This document shows, piece after piece, positions 35,054 through 43,435 of a DNA stretch of 64,000 nucleotides. Source of the DNA: Luteipulveratus halotolerans (GTDB lineage Bacteria; Actinomycetota; Actinomycetes; Actinomycetales; Dermatophilaceae). Under the pieces are notes generated by a model. That model was not told the origin of the DNA. It saw nothing but the letters and a program-made list of their open reading frames with translations, and ran no database searches. A program made the position numbers and the translations under genes. The stretch spans positions 3,534,001 to 3,598,000 of the forward strand of contig NZ_LAIR01000002.1 of NCBI RefSeq assembly GCF_001247745.1, given 5' to 3'. The stretch's first letter is position 1. The number at the start of each line of letters is the position of its first letter.

Positions 35054-36394
35054 TCACGAACCGCTCGGCTTGAACCACGTCTTCACGCCCTTGTCGAGGT
35101 CCTGACTGACGGCGGCAGCGTCCTTCTGACCGAGCAGGAGCTGCTGGAGGCCCTTGCCGAGCAGGTCGGTGCCGCTCGGGGCGCCGTAGCGGAAGTCGGT
35201 GAGCAGCAGGTACGGCGAGCCGTGCTGGCTGTAGCTGTCGCTCATCTGCTTCAGCAGCGGGTCGGAGTAGGTCACGCCCGGCACGGCCGAGATCTGCTTG
35301 ATCTCGTCGGCGACCATCTGCCCGAACTCGGGCGTGCTCATCCACTTCACCAGCTCGGTGGCCTGCGCCTGGTGCGTGCTCTTCTTCGAGACGCCGAAGT
35401 TGCCGTCGGCCCAGCCGGGCGTGGTCGGGCCGCCGGTCGACCCGGGCGGCGGCGGCACCTCGAACGCGCCGATCTGCAGGCTCGGGTCGGGCTTCTGCAG
35501 CACGGACAGGTCGTACGAGCCGCCCGGGATCATCGCGGCCTGGCCCGAGCTGAACAGCGTCTGCGCGTCGGTGGCGGCGACGCCGGTGACGTTCTTGGGC
35601 ATGTACTTCTTGAGGTCGCCGACGATCTTGACCGAGTCGACCCATGCAGGGTCGGTGAACGACGTCTTGCCGCTGGTCACCGCACCCGCGAACGCCTTGC
35701 CCCCGAACCGCGGCGCGGCGAGCACCTCGTGCACGATCGGCAGCGTCCAGTCGTCCTTGGCGCCGACGGCGATGGGCGTGACCTTCGCCTTCGAGAGCGT
35801 CTCGTTGGCCTTCATGAAGTCGGCCCAGGTCTTCGGCGGCTGCAGGTTGTTCTTCTCGAACAGCTGCTTGTTGTAGAACATCTGGACGGTCTGCCGGGCG
35901 AACGGCACGGCGTACAGCTTGCCGTCGCTCTTGCCCCGCGCGCTGGCGACGACGTTCTTGTCCCAGCTGCTGACGTCGACCTTGCCGTCCAGCGGCACCA
36001 GCGAGCCCGACGCGACCGTGGTCTGCAGCTGGCCGTACGAGCGGACCTGCGGGACGTCGGGCCCGTTGGCGCCGGCCAACCCCGTGGCGAGGATCTTGTT
36101 GTACTCGGTGGCCTTGAAGGCCTTGAAGTCGATCTTCACGCCGGGGTGCTTCTTCTCGTACGCAGCGAAGATCTTCTCGTACGCCGCCTTGTCCTCGACG
36201 CGCCACGACCAGACGGTGAGCGTGGCGTTGCCGCCACCACCGGACGTGCCGGCGCCGGACGCGCCACCCGTCGAGTCGTCGCCGGAGTCGCTCGGAGCGC
36301 AGCCGGCCAGCACCAGTGCCCCGGCGGCGACCGCCCCCAGCACCTTCGCTCCGCGGCGGGTCGAGCGGGCCTGAGTCACTGTGTCCTGGATCAC
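35054..36394 (-). CDS. sugar ABC transporter lipoprotein (solute-binding)
   Basis: 446 residues. A lipobox LVLAGC ends the signal sequence (cysteine near residue 32) and a Ser/Gly-rich linker follows. The mature domain has the family-1 binding-protein pattern (LTVWSWRVEDKAAYEKIFAAYEKKHPG). It captures a sugar outside the cell for the MalF/MalG pair. The GTG at 36394 is 6 nt from TACCTT. With TTGACG at an 18-bp spacer this gives a strong, nearly leaderless promoter. No LacI-type regulator adjoins. Confidence 0.9.
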   Translation of the reverse strand: MIQDTVTQARSTRRGAKVLGAVAAGALVLAGCAPSDSGDDSTGGASGAGTSGGGGNATLTVWSWRVEDKAAYEKIFAAYEKKHPGVKIDFKAFKATEYNKILATGLAGANGPDVPQVRSYGQLQTTVASGSLVPLDGKVDVSSWDKNVVASARGKSDGKLYAVPFARQTVQMFYNKQLFEKNNLQPPKTWADFMKANETLSKAKVTPIAVGAKDDWTLPIVHEVLAAPRFGGKAFAGAVTSGKTSFTDPAWVDSVKIVGDLKKYMPKNVTGVAATDAQTLFSSGQAAMIPGGSYDLSVLQKPDPSLQIGAFEVPPPPGSTGGPTTPGWADGNFGVSKKSTHQAQATELVKWMSTPEFGQMVADEIKQISAVPGVTYSDPLLKQMSDSYSQHGSPYLLLTDFRYGAPSGTDLLGKGLQQLLLGQKDAAAVSQDLDKGVKTWFKPSGS

Positions 36395-36400
36395 AGAGTG

Positions 36401-36430
36401 AAGGTAGTTTCTTTACGCCGACAGCGTCAA
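36401..36430 (-). promoter_or_regulatory. promoter of the sugar ABC operon
   Basis: Minus strand: -35 TTGACG (36430-36425), 18-bp spacer, -10 TACCTT (36406-36401), then 6 nt to the GTG. Confidence 0.65.
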
Positions 36431-36492
36431 CGAGGTGAATCAATAACGTCATGTGGTCGGCCGCCCGCCGAGTAGCGTGCCCGCACGCCCCC

Positions 36493-36592
36493 GGTCTCGA
36501 TACGGACCTCCGCGAGCGCTCCGGCCCAACTCGACCAGCGGGGAGTCGCTGGTCGAGTAGGCGAGCGCCCCAGCGCGAGCCGTATCGAGACC
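36493..36592. repeat. REP-like palindromic repeat, locus 2
   Basis: GGTCTCGATACGG (36493) is perfectly inverted as CCGTATCGAGACC (ending 36592). The inner pair CTCGACCAGCG/CGCTGGTCGAG forms the apex. The rest of the 36431-36771 gap shows no gene. Confidence 0.85.
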
Positions 36593-36771
36593 TCCGCAGC
36601 CGCGACCCGGTCGTCCTGCGACCGGACTCCTCCGAACGGTTCGGCTCACGCCCGGTCGCGGATCAGCTGCAGGTGCGCGCTGCGACTTTCGGACACCTCA
36701 ACGCCCGACGTAGGTCGATCTCCACCGTGCGCGGACGCGCGCGACCGGCGTACGCCGAGAGCCTGCTGGTC

Positions 36772-37332
36772 ATGAGCACTCAGCAGCGGTTCTCCCGCCC
36801 GTGGCGTCGCACGGTCCTGGTGGCGCACCTGTTGTCCGTCGCCGCCTGAATCGGCGTCGACGTCATGGCCGCCGTCCTCGTCGGCGCCAGCCTGACCAGC
36901 GGCGACCCGGCGACTGTCGGCGTGTGCTTCCAGGTGCTGCCGTACGCCGTGTGGCCCATGCTGGTTGCCGCGCTCTCGACGCTGACCACCGGGCTGCTGC
37001 TCGGCTGGGGCACGGCGTACGGGATCCTTCAGCGCTGGTGGGTCGTCACCAAGCTCGCCCTCACTGTGCTGATGAGCGTGCTGATCGTGGTCGCCCTGCA
37101 GCCCGGCATGGACGAGATCGCTTCTCGCGGAAGGGATCTCGTCGCCGGTCGCTCGTTCGACACGGCCGCGGGAGACATGATCTTCCCGCCGGTCGTCTCA
37201 CTGACGATGCTGACGGTCGCGGTCATCCTGTCGGTCTTCAAGCCCTGGGGCCGCGTGCGGTCAGGTGGCCGCCCACGCATTCGGCGTACGCCGCTCGAGC
37301 CGCCTGCCGACGACGTGCGCAGCGCCCCGTGA
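36772..37332 (+). pseudogene. DUF2269-like membrane protein with an in-frame TGA
   Basis: The frame from ATG 36772 reads through LLSVAA, hits TGA at 36847-36849, and continues in the same frame as IGVDVMAAVLVGASLTSG to 37332. Relatives have Trp at that point (GWxGVD), so a single TGG-to-TGA change explains it. The product would be about 186 residues with four helices, typical of small integral membrane proteins of unknown function. Either it is a recent pseudogene, a sequencing error, or the 3' part is translated from GTG/ATG codons near 36865. Confidence 0.75.
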
Positions 37333-37347
37333 CACCGCCCGAGGCTT

Positions 37348-37413
37348 TGTGCAACGTATGGTTGCACAAAGGGCGCGACCGGCGTACGTTGATGTGCAAT
37401 GAACAGTTGCGCA
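37348..37413 (+). promoter_or_regulatory. ArsR twin-operator promoter
   Basis: Operator 1 (37348-37368) has perfect arms TGTGCAAC and GTTGCACA. Operator 2 (37393-37413), TGTGCAAT.....GTTGCGCA, has the same spacing, 45 bp on. -35 TTGCAC (37362-37367), a 17-bp spacer and -10 TACGTT (37385-37390) are interleaved, so one operator covers the -35 and the other the start site. Confidence 0.75.
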
Positions 37414-37426
37414 TCGGAGGTTGGTC

Positions 37427-37876
37427 ATGGAGCTCGGCACACTCGAACGACACATCCACATCGACGCCTCGCCGGAGGTCGTGTACGAGGTCGTGAGCCG
37501 CCCGGAGCACATCCGCGAGTGGTGGTCGGACGAGGCGTCGCTCGACCCGACACCCGGCGCGGTCGGTGAGATCTCGTGGCACGACGGACCGACCGAGACC
37601 CTCACGGTGGTCGACGCCGACCCGCCCCGGCGCTTCTCGTTCCGGTGGGTGGCACCCGAGGGTGCTGCAGCGACCGACACGAACTCACTGCTCGTGACCT
37701 TCGAGCTGACGGCGTCGAACGGCGGCACCCAGCTGCATCTCGTCGAGACCGGCTTCCGCGAGAAGGGTTGGGAAACAGCGGTTCTCGAGGAGCAGTACCA
37801 CGACCACGAGACGGGCTGGGACCACTTCCTGCCACGGCTTCGTGACCGCGCGATCGCCGTCGGAGCCGACCGATGA
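37427..37876 (+). CDS. SRPBCC/AHSA1-domain protein
   Basis: 149 residues of the START-like SRPBCC fold (LERHIHIDASPEVVYEVVSRPEHIREWW at the start and GWDHFLPRLRD at the end). The family binds hydrophobic ligands or acts as an Hsp90 co-chaperone-like domain; the true role is unknown. CGGAGG precedes the ATG at 37427. The stop overlaps the ArsR gene by 4 nt. Expression is probably controlled by the twin operators upstream. Confidence 0.87.
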   Translation: MELGTLERHIHIDASPEVVYEVVSRPEHIREWWSDEASLDPTPGAVGEISWHDGPTETLTVVDADPPRRFSFRWVAPEGAAATDTNSLLVTFELTASNGGTQLHLVETGFREKGWETAVLEEQYHDHETGWDHFLPRLRDRAIAVGADR

Positions 37877-38229
37877 GCACGCCGATCGACGACAGCCTGT
37901 GGTCGGCAGTGGGCGACCCCACCCGCCGCCAGATGCTCGACCTGCTGCTCGCCGACGGCGGCGGCACGGCGACCTCACTCAGCACTCACCTGCCGGTCAC
38001 ACGACAAGCCGTGGCCAAGCACCTCGGCGTCCTCGACCGCGCAGGCCTCGTGCACAGCGAGCAGTCCGGGCGCGAGCGTCACTACCGCGTCGACGACGCA
38101 CAGCTCGCCCGCGCGGTGGCCCAGCTCTCGGCGGTCGGCGCGACGTGGGACGCCAGGTTGCAGCGAATCAAGCGCATCGCCGAGACCATCCAGAAGTCAG
38201 CGGATCAACAGCAGAGAGAAGGGGATTGA
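37873..38229 (+). CDS. ArsR-family repressor
   Basis: 118 residues. The winged helix is DPTRRQMLDLLLADGGGTATSLSTHLPVTRQAVAKHLGVLDRAGLV. No metal-binding Cys pair is present, as usual for the ArsR type that accompanies SRPBCC proteins. It sits between two SRPBCC genes and is expected to bind the two palindromes at 37348-37413. Confidence 0.9.
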   Translation: MSTPIDDSLWSAVGDPTRRQMLDLLLADGGGTATSLSTHLPVTRQAVAKHLGVLDRAGLVHSEQSGRERHYRVDDAQLARAVAQLSAVGATWDARLQRIKRIAETIQKSADQQQREGD

Positions 38230-38230
38230 C

Positions 38231-38692
38231 ATGGTGGACATCCTTCACCAGGTGGGCGTCGAGGCGCCCGCACAGCAGGTGTACGACGCCCTGACCACCC
38301 TCGACGGCCTCCGGGGATGGTGGACCGACGACACGACCGGCAGCGCCGACGTCGGTGGCATCGTCGAGTTTCGTTTTCCCGCAGGTGGTTTCGACATGAA
38401 GGTGTTCGACTCGACACCGGGCGAGCACGTGCGCTGGGAGGTCGTCGACGGTCCCGACGAGTGGATCGGTACGACGATCGACTGGGCCCTGCGCGACGAG
38501 GACGGCTGGACGACGGTCAACTTCACCCACGCCGGCTGGCGCGAGCCGGTCGAGTTCATGCACCACTGCAGCACCAAGTGGGGCACCTACCTGGTGAGCC
38601 TCAAGCAGCTGGTCGAGGACGGCCGGGGCGCGCCGAGCCCGCGCGACGTCAAGATCATCCGCTGGGAGGTCGAGGCCGCGGCCGCGAGCTGA
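38231..38692 (+). CDS. SRPBCC/AHSA1-domain protein
   Basis: 153 residues, a second START-like protein (VEAPAQQVYDALTTLDGLRGWWT). It is only distantly similar to the one at 37427. It starts 1 nt after the ArsR stop and completes the SRPBCC-ArsR-SRPBCC operon. Ligand unknown. Confidence 0.87.
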   Translation: MVDILHQVGVEAPAQQVYDALTTLDGLRGWWTDDTTGSADVGGIVEFRFPAGGFDMKVFDSTPGEHVRWEVVDGPDEWIGTTIDWALRDEDGWTTVNFTHAGWREPVEFMHHCSTKWGTYLVSLKQLVEDGRGAPSPRDVKIIRWEVEAAAAS

Positions 38693-38780
38693 CCCCGCAC
38701 GGCACGTTCGCCCCCTGCCGAGGTGCCGATAGGGCGAGTTGGGTACGCCGGCCGCGCGCCCGGCGTACCCGCCTCGCGCC

Positions 38781-40913
38781 TCAGGCGGTCGGCACCGGCT
38801 CGACCGGACGCAGGTGCTCCTCGCGCTCGGTCTCCTGCGCCTCCAGGCGCACTGTCGGCAGCAGCCGGTCCAGCCAGCGCGGCATCCACCACGCCTTGTC
38901 GCCGAGCAGGTGCATCACGGCCGGCACGACGAGACAGCGGATCACGACCGCATCGAGCAGGACGGCCGAGGCCATGCAGAGGCCCATCTGGCCGAGCATC
39001 CGGTCCGGGCTGAGCATGAACGCCCCGAACACCACGACCATGATCGCCGCAGCCGCCGTGATCACGGCCCCGGTCGAGGCCATACCTTCGCGAATCGCGG
39101 TGTGCGCGTTGCCTGTTCGACGCCACTCCTCGTGCATGCGCGACAGCAGGAACACCTCGTAGTCCATCGACAGGCCGAAGACCACCGCGAACGCCACCAC
39201 CGGCAGGAACGCCTCGATCGGACCGCTCGGCACGCCGAGATGTCCGTCGCCGTAGACCCAGGTCATGACACCGAACGACGCACCGACCGACAGCGCGTTG
39301 AGCACCGCCGCCTTGAGCGGGATGAGCACCGACCTGAACACCGCCATCAGCAGCACCGAAGACAGCCCGACGACCAGCAGCATGAACCACAGCAGCCGCT
39401 CCCCGACCGCGTCGGCGTAGTCGATGCCCGCAGCGGTCACGCCGCCGACGGCGTACGAGCCGCCCGCGTCTGCGGAGATCGCCGGCAGCGCGGTGTCGCG
39501 CAGGCGGTGCACCAGGTCGACCGTCTCGTCGGACGCCGGCCCGGTCGTCGGGATCACCATGAGCGACGACGCGCCACCGGTCGACGCCGGCATCGGGCCG
39601 AGCACGTCGGCGACACCCTCGACCGACCTCAGCCGACCGCCCGCGGCAGCAGCCTCCTGCGGCGTGCCCTCGGCGAGGACGAAGAGCGGCCCGTTGACGC
39701 CCGGACCGAAGCCCTCGGCGAGGCGGTCGTACGCCGTACGCCCCGTCGTACCCTCAGCAGCCGTCCCCGCGTCGGCGAACCCGAGGCGCATCCCGAACGC
39801 GGGAGTTGCGAGCACCACCATCAGCGGCACGGCGACGACGAGCGCGAGCCACGGCCGGCGCTCAACGCCGTCGGACAGCTGACGCCACCGCTTGCCGTGA
39901 ATCGTGCTGGGGCGCTTGGCCATCCGCTTGCGGACCTGCTTCTCCAGGCGCGGCCCGAACAGCGTGAGCAGCGCCGGCAGCAACGTCATCGACGCGATCA
40001 CGGTGAGCAGCACGGTGACGGCCACGGCGACCGCCACGCCCTGCAGGGAGCCCAGACCCAGCACGACAAGGCCGAGCAGCGCGATGATCACGGTGGTGCC
40101 GGCGAACAGCACCGACCGACCTGCCGTACGCACCGCCACCGCGGTCGCGTGCTCTCGGGTGCCGCCGACGCGCAGCTCGCCCCGGAACCGCGTGAGGATC
40201 AGCAGGGCGTAGTCGATGCCGACGCCCAGTCCGACGATCGTCATCATGGCCGGGGCGTACGACGGCATCTCGGCCAGGTGCGACACGAGCATGACCGCGC
40301 CCACGGCCGACCCGACGGCGAAGACCGCGGTGAGCATCGGCAGCGCAGCGGCGAGCAGTGACCCGAACAAGATCACCAGGATCACGAGCGCGGCCCCCAT
40401 GCCGATGCCCTCGGCTGACCCGCCCTCCTGTGACGCCTCGCGCACGGAGTCGCCGGCCAGCGACACCTCGAGACCGGAGCTGCTGTGCTTCTCGGCGGCG
40501 TCGACGATGTCGGCGACCTTGGCCGTGTCGGTCTCGGCGGCGATCGTCGTCAGGGTGACGGTGGCGTACGCCGTGCGCCCGTCCTCGGAGACCGATCCGG
40601 TCTGCGCGGACGGCGCCTGCACGGCCTTGACGTCGGGCATCGCGCGGACGTCGCGCAGGGTCGCCGCCACCTGCGGGTCGGACGCGACACCACCGGCGTC
40701 GTCGTGGAAGACGACCTGGATCTCATCGAGCGCGTCCTGGGTGCCGACGAGCTTGTCGGCGACCTTCTGGCTCTGCGAACCCGGCAGGGAGTTGTCGTCG
40801 TGGTAGGCCGAGCCGATGCCGAAGGCCGTTCCCGTGACGGCGATCAGGACGGCGACCCAGACCGCGAGCGCGGCCCAGGGTCGTCGGGTGGCCCAGCGGG
40901 CTGGCGCCTGCAT
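38781..40913 (-). CDS. MMPL-family RND-type transporter
   Basis: 710 residues in two repeated halves. Each half has one helix, a periplasmic domain and a block of five helices. The helix-4 motifs GLGVGIDYALLILTRFRGEL (about residue 230) and FGLSMDYEVFLLSRMHEEW (about 575) carry the proton-relay Asp-Tyr pairs. Such proteins export lipids or drugs. GAGGAGT precedes the ATG at 40913. It diverges from a PadR repressor, whose boxes fill the shared promoter. Confidence 0.92.
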   Translation of the reverse strand: MQAPARWATRRPWAALAVWVAVLIAVTGTAFGIGSAYHDDNSLPGSQSQKVADKLVGTQDALDEIQVVFHDDAGGVASDPQVAATLRDVRAMPDVKAVQAPSAQTGSVSEDGRTAYATVTLTTIAAETDTAKVADIVDAAEKHSSSGLEVSLAGDSVREASQEGGSAEGIGMGAALVILVILFGSLLAAALPMLTAVFAVGSAVGAVMLVSHLAEMPSYAPAMMTIVGLGVGIDYALLILTRFRGELRVGGTREHATAVAVRTAGRSVLFAGTTVIIALLGLVVLGLGSLQGVAVAVAVTVLLTVIASMTLLPALLTLFGPRLEKQVRKRMAKRPSTIHGKRWRQLSDGVERRPWLALVVAVPLMVVLATPAFGMRLGFADAGTAAEGTTGRTAYDRLAEGFGPGVNGPLFVLAEGTPQEAAAAGGRLRSVEGVADVLGPMPASTGGASSLMVIPTTGPASDETVDLVHRLRDTALPAISADAGGSYAVGGVTAAGIDYADAVGERLLWFMLLVVGLSSVLLMAVFRSVLIPLKAAVLNALSVGASFGVMTWVYGDGHLGVPSGPIEAFLPVVAFAVVFGLSMDYEVFLLSRMHEEWRRTGNAHTAIREGMASTGAVITAAAAIMVVVFGAFMLSPDRMLGQMGLCMASAVLLDAVVIRCLVVPAVMHLLGDKAWWMPRWLDRLLPTVRLEAQETEREEHLRPVEPVPTA

Positions 40914-40925
40914 GCTGACTCCTCG

Positions 40926-41004
40926 ATATGTAGACAGACATAAGTAGACAAGTCACAGATAAGCACAGGACCTGTTGTCTGTCTACTTATTGCGTGTCTA
41001 TGCT
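40926..41004. promoter_or_regulatory. divergent MMPL-padR promoter with PadR boxes
   Basis: TAGACAGACATAAGTAGACA (40931-40950) and its inverted relative GTCTGTCTACTTATTGCGTG (40978-40997) are made of GTAGAC/GTCTAC units. TATGCT (40999-41004) is 6 nt from the padR ATG. TACATA within box 1 can be the MMPL -10. Confidence 0.65.
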
Positions 41005-41010
41005 GAGCCC

Positions 41011-41337
41011 ATGAGGTCGGAAGCACTGCGAGGGCACCTGGACGCGCTGATCCTGGCGAGCGTCGAGGACGGCCCCCGCCACGGCTACGCGATCACCGAG
41101 TTCCTGTCCGAGCGCAGCGGCGGCACGCTCGACATCGCCACGGGCACGCTCTACCCCGCACTGCACCGTCTCGAGAAGGCCGGCTGGCTCGCGTCGGACT
41201 GGTCGACCGTGAGCGGCCGCAAGCGCCGCACGTACGAGCTCACCCGCTCGGGCCGTACCGCCCTCGCCGATCAGCGCGCCGACTGGAACCGGCTGGCCGA
41301 CGTCGTTCAGGCCGTTCTACGCCCCGGCATCGCCTGA
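41011..41337 (+). CDS. PadR-family repressor
   Basis: 108 residues. The PadR winged helix is complete: LDALILASVEDGPRHGYAITEFL, GTLYPALHRLEKAGWL and the wing GRKRRTYELT. The ATG at 41011 is nearly leaderless (TATGCT plus 6 nt). It likely represses the divergent MMPL exporter and itself. PadR proteins also often sit with HAAS-domain membrane proteins like those at 41.7-42.9 kb. Confidence 0.9.
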   Translation: MRSEALRGHLDALILASVEDGPRHGYAITEFLSERSGGTLDIATGTLYPALHRLEKAGWLASDWSTVSGRKRRTYELTRSGRTALADQRADWNRLADVVQAVLRPGIA

Positions 41338-41355
41338 GGGGGGCATGCTCGGGGG

Positions 41356-41684
41356 ATGGGCGAGCGCATCCGACTCAGCGAGCACGAGACCCTCGAGGTC
41401 ATCAACAGCAGCGCCGACTGCCTGACGGTCGAGGCGTCGTACGAACCCGGCGGCGCCAAGCCGCCCGCGCACTACCACCCCCGCCAGCAGGAGCGGTTCG
41501 AGGTGCTGACCGGCTCGCGCAGGACGCCCGCGCCAAGGGTGAGCACCGCCCCGACCTGCTCGGCTTCGCGCGTCACGCGGCCGGGCACCGCGACACGTTC
41601 AGGCTGGTGCTGGGAGGCCCAAAACCGTTGGGAGACATCATGGTTCGCGTGCTCGGCACGGTGTCGGGCGTCGTACGCCGCTGA
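41356..41684 (+). pseudogene. cupin-family gene with internal deletion and frameshift
   Basis: The start MGERIRLSEHETLEVINSS to HYHPRQQERFEVLTG is a normal cupin N-terminus with the HYHPxQxExF metal motif. The frame then runs into arginine/serine-rich nonsense. From about 41520 another frame reads AQDARAKGEHRPDLLGFARH and ends FRLVLGGPKPLGDI, as cupin C-termini do, to a TGA at 41682. Roughly 60-80 central residues are missing and the frames do not match. Confidence 0.72.
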
Positions 41685-41686
41685 GC

Positions 41687-42307
41687 TCAGGCGCGCAGCA
41701 ACGTCACCTGGCGCCACGACCGGATCGCGCATGCCAGCACGACGGTCATCGGCAGGTCGATCGCGAGCAGGCTGAGCAGGACGCCCGTGCCCGTGCCCTG
41801 GGCGACCACCATCCACGCGATGCCGAGGCCGATCGCTGCCAGCGCGACCACACCGGACGCCGCCGCGATGACGGGCACAATCCAGGCCCGCACCCCGAGT
41901 CGACGCACCCCGACGCTGCACAGCGCGAGGCCGGCGACCGACACCGCGATCGCGCCCCAGCCGATCAGCACGCTGGCCAGGTCGAGCGCGGCCGTGCCGT
42001 TGCCGCCCGTGGCGACACTCGCGTGGGCCGCCCACACCACGGGTTGCACCCCCACGGTCAGCAGCACCAGCAGCGTCGTACGCCGCATGGCCGACAGGGC
42101 GATGACGCTGCGGTAGCCGGGGGCCAGGTCGCTGACGGGGCCGAACTCGTCGATGGCCCGCTGCTCGGCAGCGGCGCGGTCGAGACCGCGCTGCTGCCAC
42201 GCGTCGGCGGAGTCGTGGAGGTGGTCGCGGGCCTCGGTGACGATGACCGACCGGCGACCGCCCGAGGCGCGGGCGAGGTCGCGGACGTAGGCGTCGATGG
42301 TCGTCAT
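41687..42307 (-). CDS. HAAS/permease-prefix-domain membrane protein
   Basis: 206 residues. The N-terminal helical HAAS or permease-prefix domain (MTTIDAYVRDLARASGGRRS to DEFGPVSDLAPGYRSV) precedes about five hydrophobic helices. Proteins of this type transmit PadR-linked signals or stand as orphan membrane proteins. It overlaps its paralogue upstream by 4 nt; the two probably arose by tandem duplication. Confidence 0.8.
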   Translation of the reverse strand: MTTIDAYVRDLARASGGRRSVIVTEARDHLHDSADAWQQRGLDRAAAEQRAIDEFGPVSDLAPGYRSVIALSAMRRTTLLVLLTVGVQPVVWAAHASVATGGNGTAALDLASVLIGWGAIAVSVAGLALCSVGVRRLGVRAWIVPVIAAASGVVALAAIGLGIAWMVVAQGTGTGVLLSLLAIDLPMTVVLACAIRSWRQVTLLRA

Positions 42308-42948
42308 GACGTGTGGGCCGAGACGCTCCGGACCTGGACGATGCTGCGCGCGCTGTGGCCGAGCACCATCAGCAGCGGGAGCGCGACGAGGGTGAGGAAC
42401 AGCAGCGCGTCCCCGGTGCTCGCGTCGCCGGTGCAGGCCATGACCGCCGCCAGGGCGGTGACGACGAGCGCACCGAGGCCCATCGCCACGGCTGCACCCC
42501 GCACCATCCACGTGCGTACGCCCCACCAGCGCACGCCGTAGGTGCACAGCAGCGCGGCCACGACACCAGCGGCGATCATGCTGCCGCCGACCATCTCGAT
42601 GACGGGCTTCAGGGTCGTAGCGAGACCGCTGCCGTGCTCGGTGCCGTCGTCGCGGGCGTCCCACACGAACGGCTGGATCATCATCGTGACGACCAGGACC
42701 CACGCCGTACGCCGGACGATGCCGATCGCGGCGACGCTGCGGTAGCCGGGTGCGAGCTGCTCGATGTCACCGAACTCCTCGATCGCGCGGCGCTCGGCGA
42801 CCTCGCGCGCGTAGCCACGCCGCTCCCACGACTCCGCCGCGTCGAGCAGGTGGTCGTGGGCCTCGGTGACGATCTCCGGGGTCCGCGACCTGCGCGAGCC
42901 ACCCATCGCGTGGTGGAGGTCGCGCACGTAGGCGTCGATCGCAGTCAT
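42304..42948 (-). CDS. HAAS/permease-prefix-domain membrane protein
   Basis: 214 residues. Same architecture as the next gene: MTAIDAYVRDLHHAMGGSRR to IEEFGDIEQLAPGYRSV, then about five helices. The ATG at 42948 is chosen by alignment with the paralogue start. A short 4-nt overlap couples the pair. Confidence 0.8.
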   Translation of the reverse strand: MTAIDAYVRDLHHAMGGSRRSRTPEIVTEAHDHLLDAAESWERRGYAREVAERRAIEEFGDIEQLAPGYRSVAAIGIVRRTAWVLVVTMMIQPFVWDARDDGTEHGSGLATTLKPVIEMVGGSMIAAGVVAALLCTYGVRWWGVRTWMVRGAAVAMGLGALVVTALAAVMACTGDASTGDALLFLTLVALPLLMVLGHSARSIVQVRSVSAHTS

Positions 42949-43011
42949 CCCCACCAGGATGACCGATCGCCCCGCCCCGATCCAGGGCATTCCGGTGCGC
43001 TCGGGGTTCGC

Positions 43012-43359
43012 TCAGGGACGCCCCTGGGAGACCTCGCGGTCGGCGTACGCCGCACCCCACTCGTCGAGCCATACCACCGCGGGCCGCAGCGTCTCGCCGA
43101 GCTCGGTGAGGGCGTACTCGACACGCGGTGGCACCTCGGCGAACACCGTGCGCGACACGATCCCGTCGGCCTCCAGGTCGCGCAGCTGACGGGTGAGGAC
43201 ACGCGGCGTGACCGGGCCGACCGCACGACGCAGCTCGCCGAACCGCATCGTGCCGCCGGTCAGGTGCTTGACCACGGTGAGCTTCCACGAGCCGCCGAGC
43301 ACGGCCACGGCCACCTCGACCGGGCAGACGGCGACGGCGTTCTCCACGGACTGGCGCAT
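43012..43359 (-). CDS. HxlR-family regulator
   Basis: 115 residues. The HxlR winged helix begins with CPVEVAVAVLGGSWKLTVVKHL, with a conserved cysteine near residue 12 that could sense oxidants or quinones. It continues with RFGELRRAVGPVTPRVLTRQLRDLEADGIVSR. It diverges from an NAD(P)H quinone oxidoreductase, with a CCGTAC/GTACGG palindrome between. ATG 43359 is used; GTG 43377 is a possible alternative. Confidence 0.87.
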   Translation of the reverse strand: MRQSVENAVAVCPVEVAVAVLGGSWKLTVVKHLTGGTMRFGELRRAVGPVTPRVLTRQLRDLEADGIVSRTVFAEVPPRVEYALTELGETLRPAVVWLDEWGAAYADREVSQGRP

Positions 43360-43393
43360 CAGTATCCGATCGGTCACTAGGGGACGAGAATGA

Positions 43394-43416
43394 CCGTACT
43401 TGTGCGATCCGTACGG
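43394..43416. promoter_or_regulatory. HxlR operator between divergent genes
   Basis: CCGTAC (43394-43399) and GTACGG (43411-43416) are inverted around 11 nt. The GTAC...GTAC spacing fits YodB/HxlR-type sites. Confidence 0.6.
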
Positions 43417-43435
43417 CTCTTCCACCGTAGGAGAC

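Noticed and set aside
36431..36771. Small gene in the gap upstream of the broken membrane gene
   Set aside because: Open frames there are made of repeat sequence and have no ribosome site or homology.
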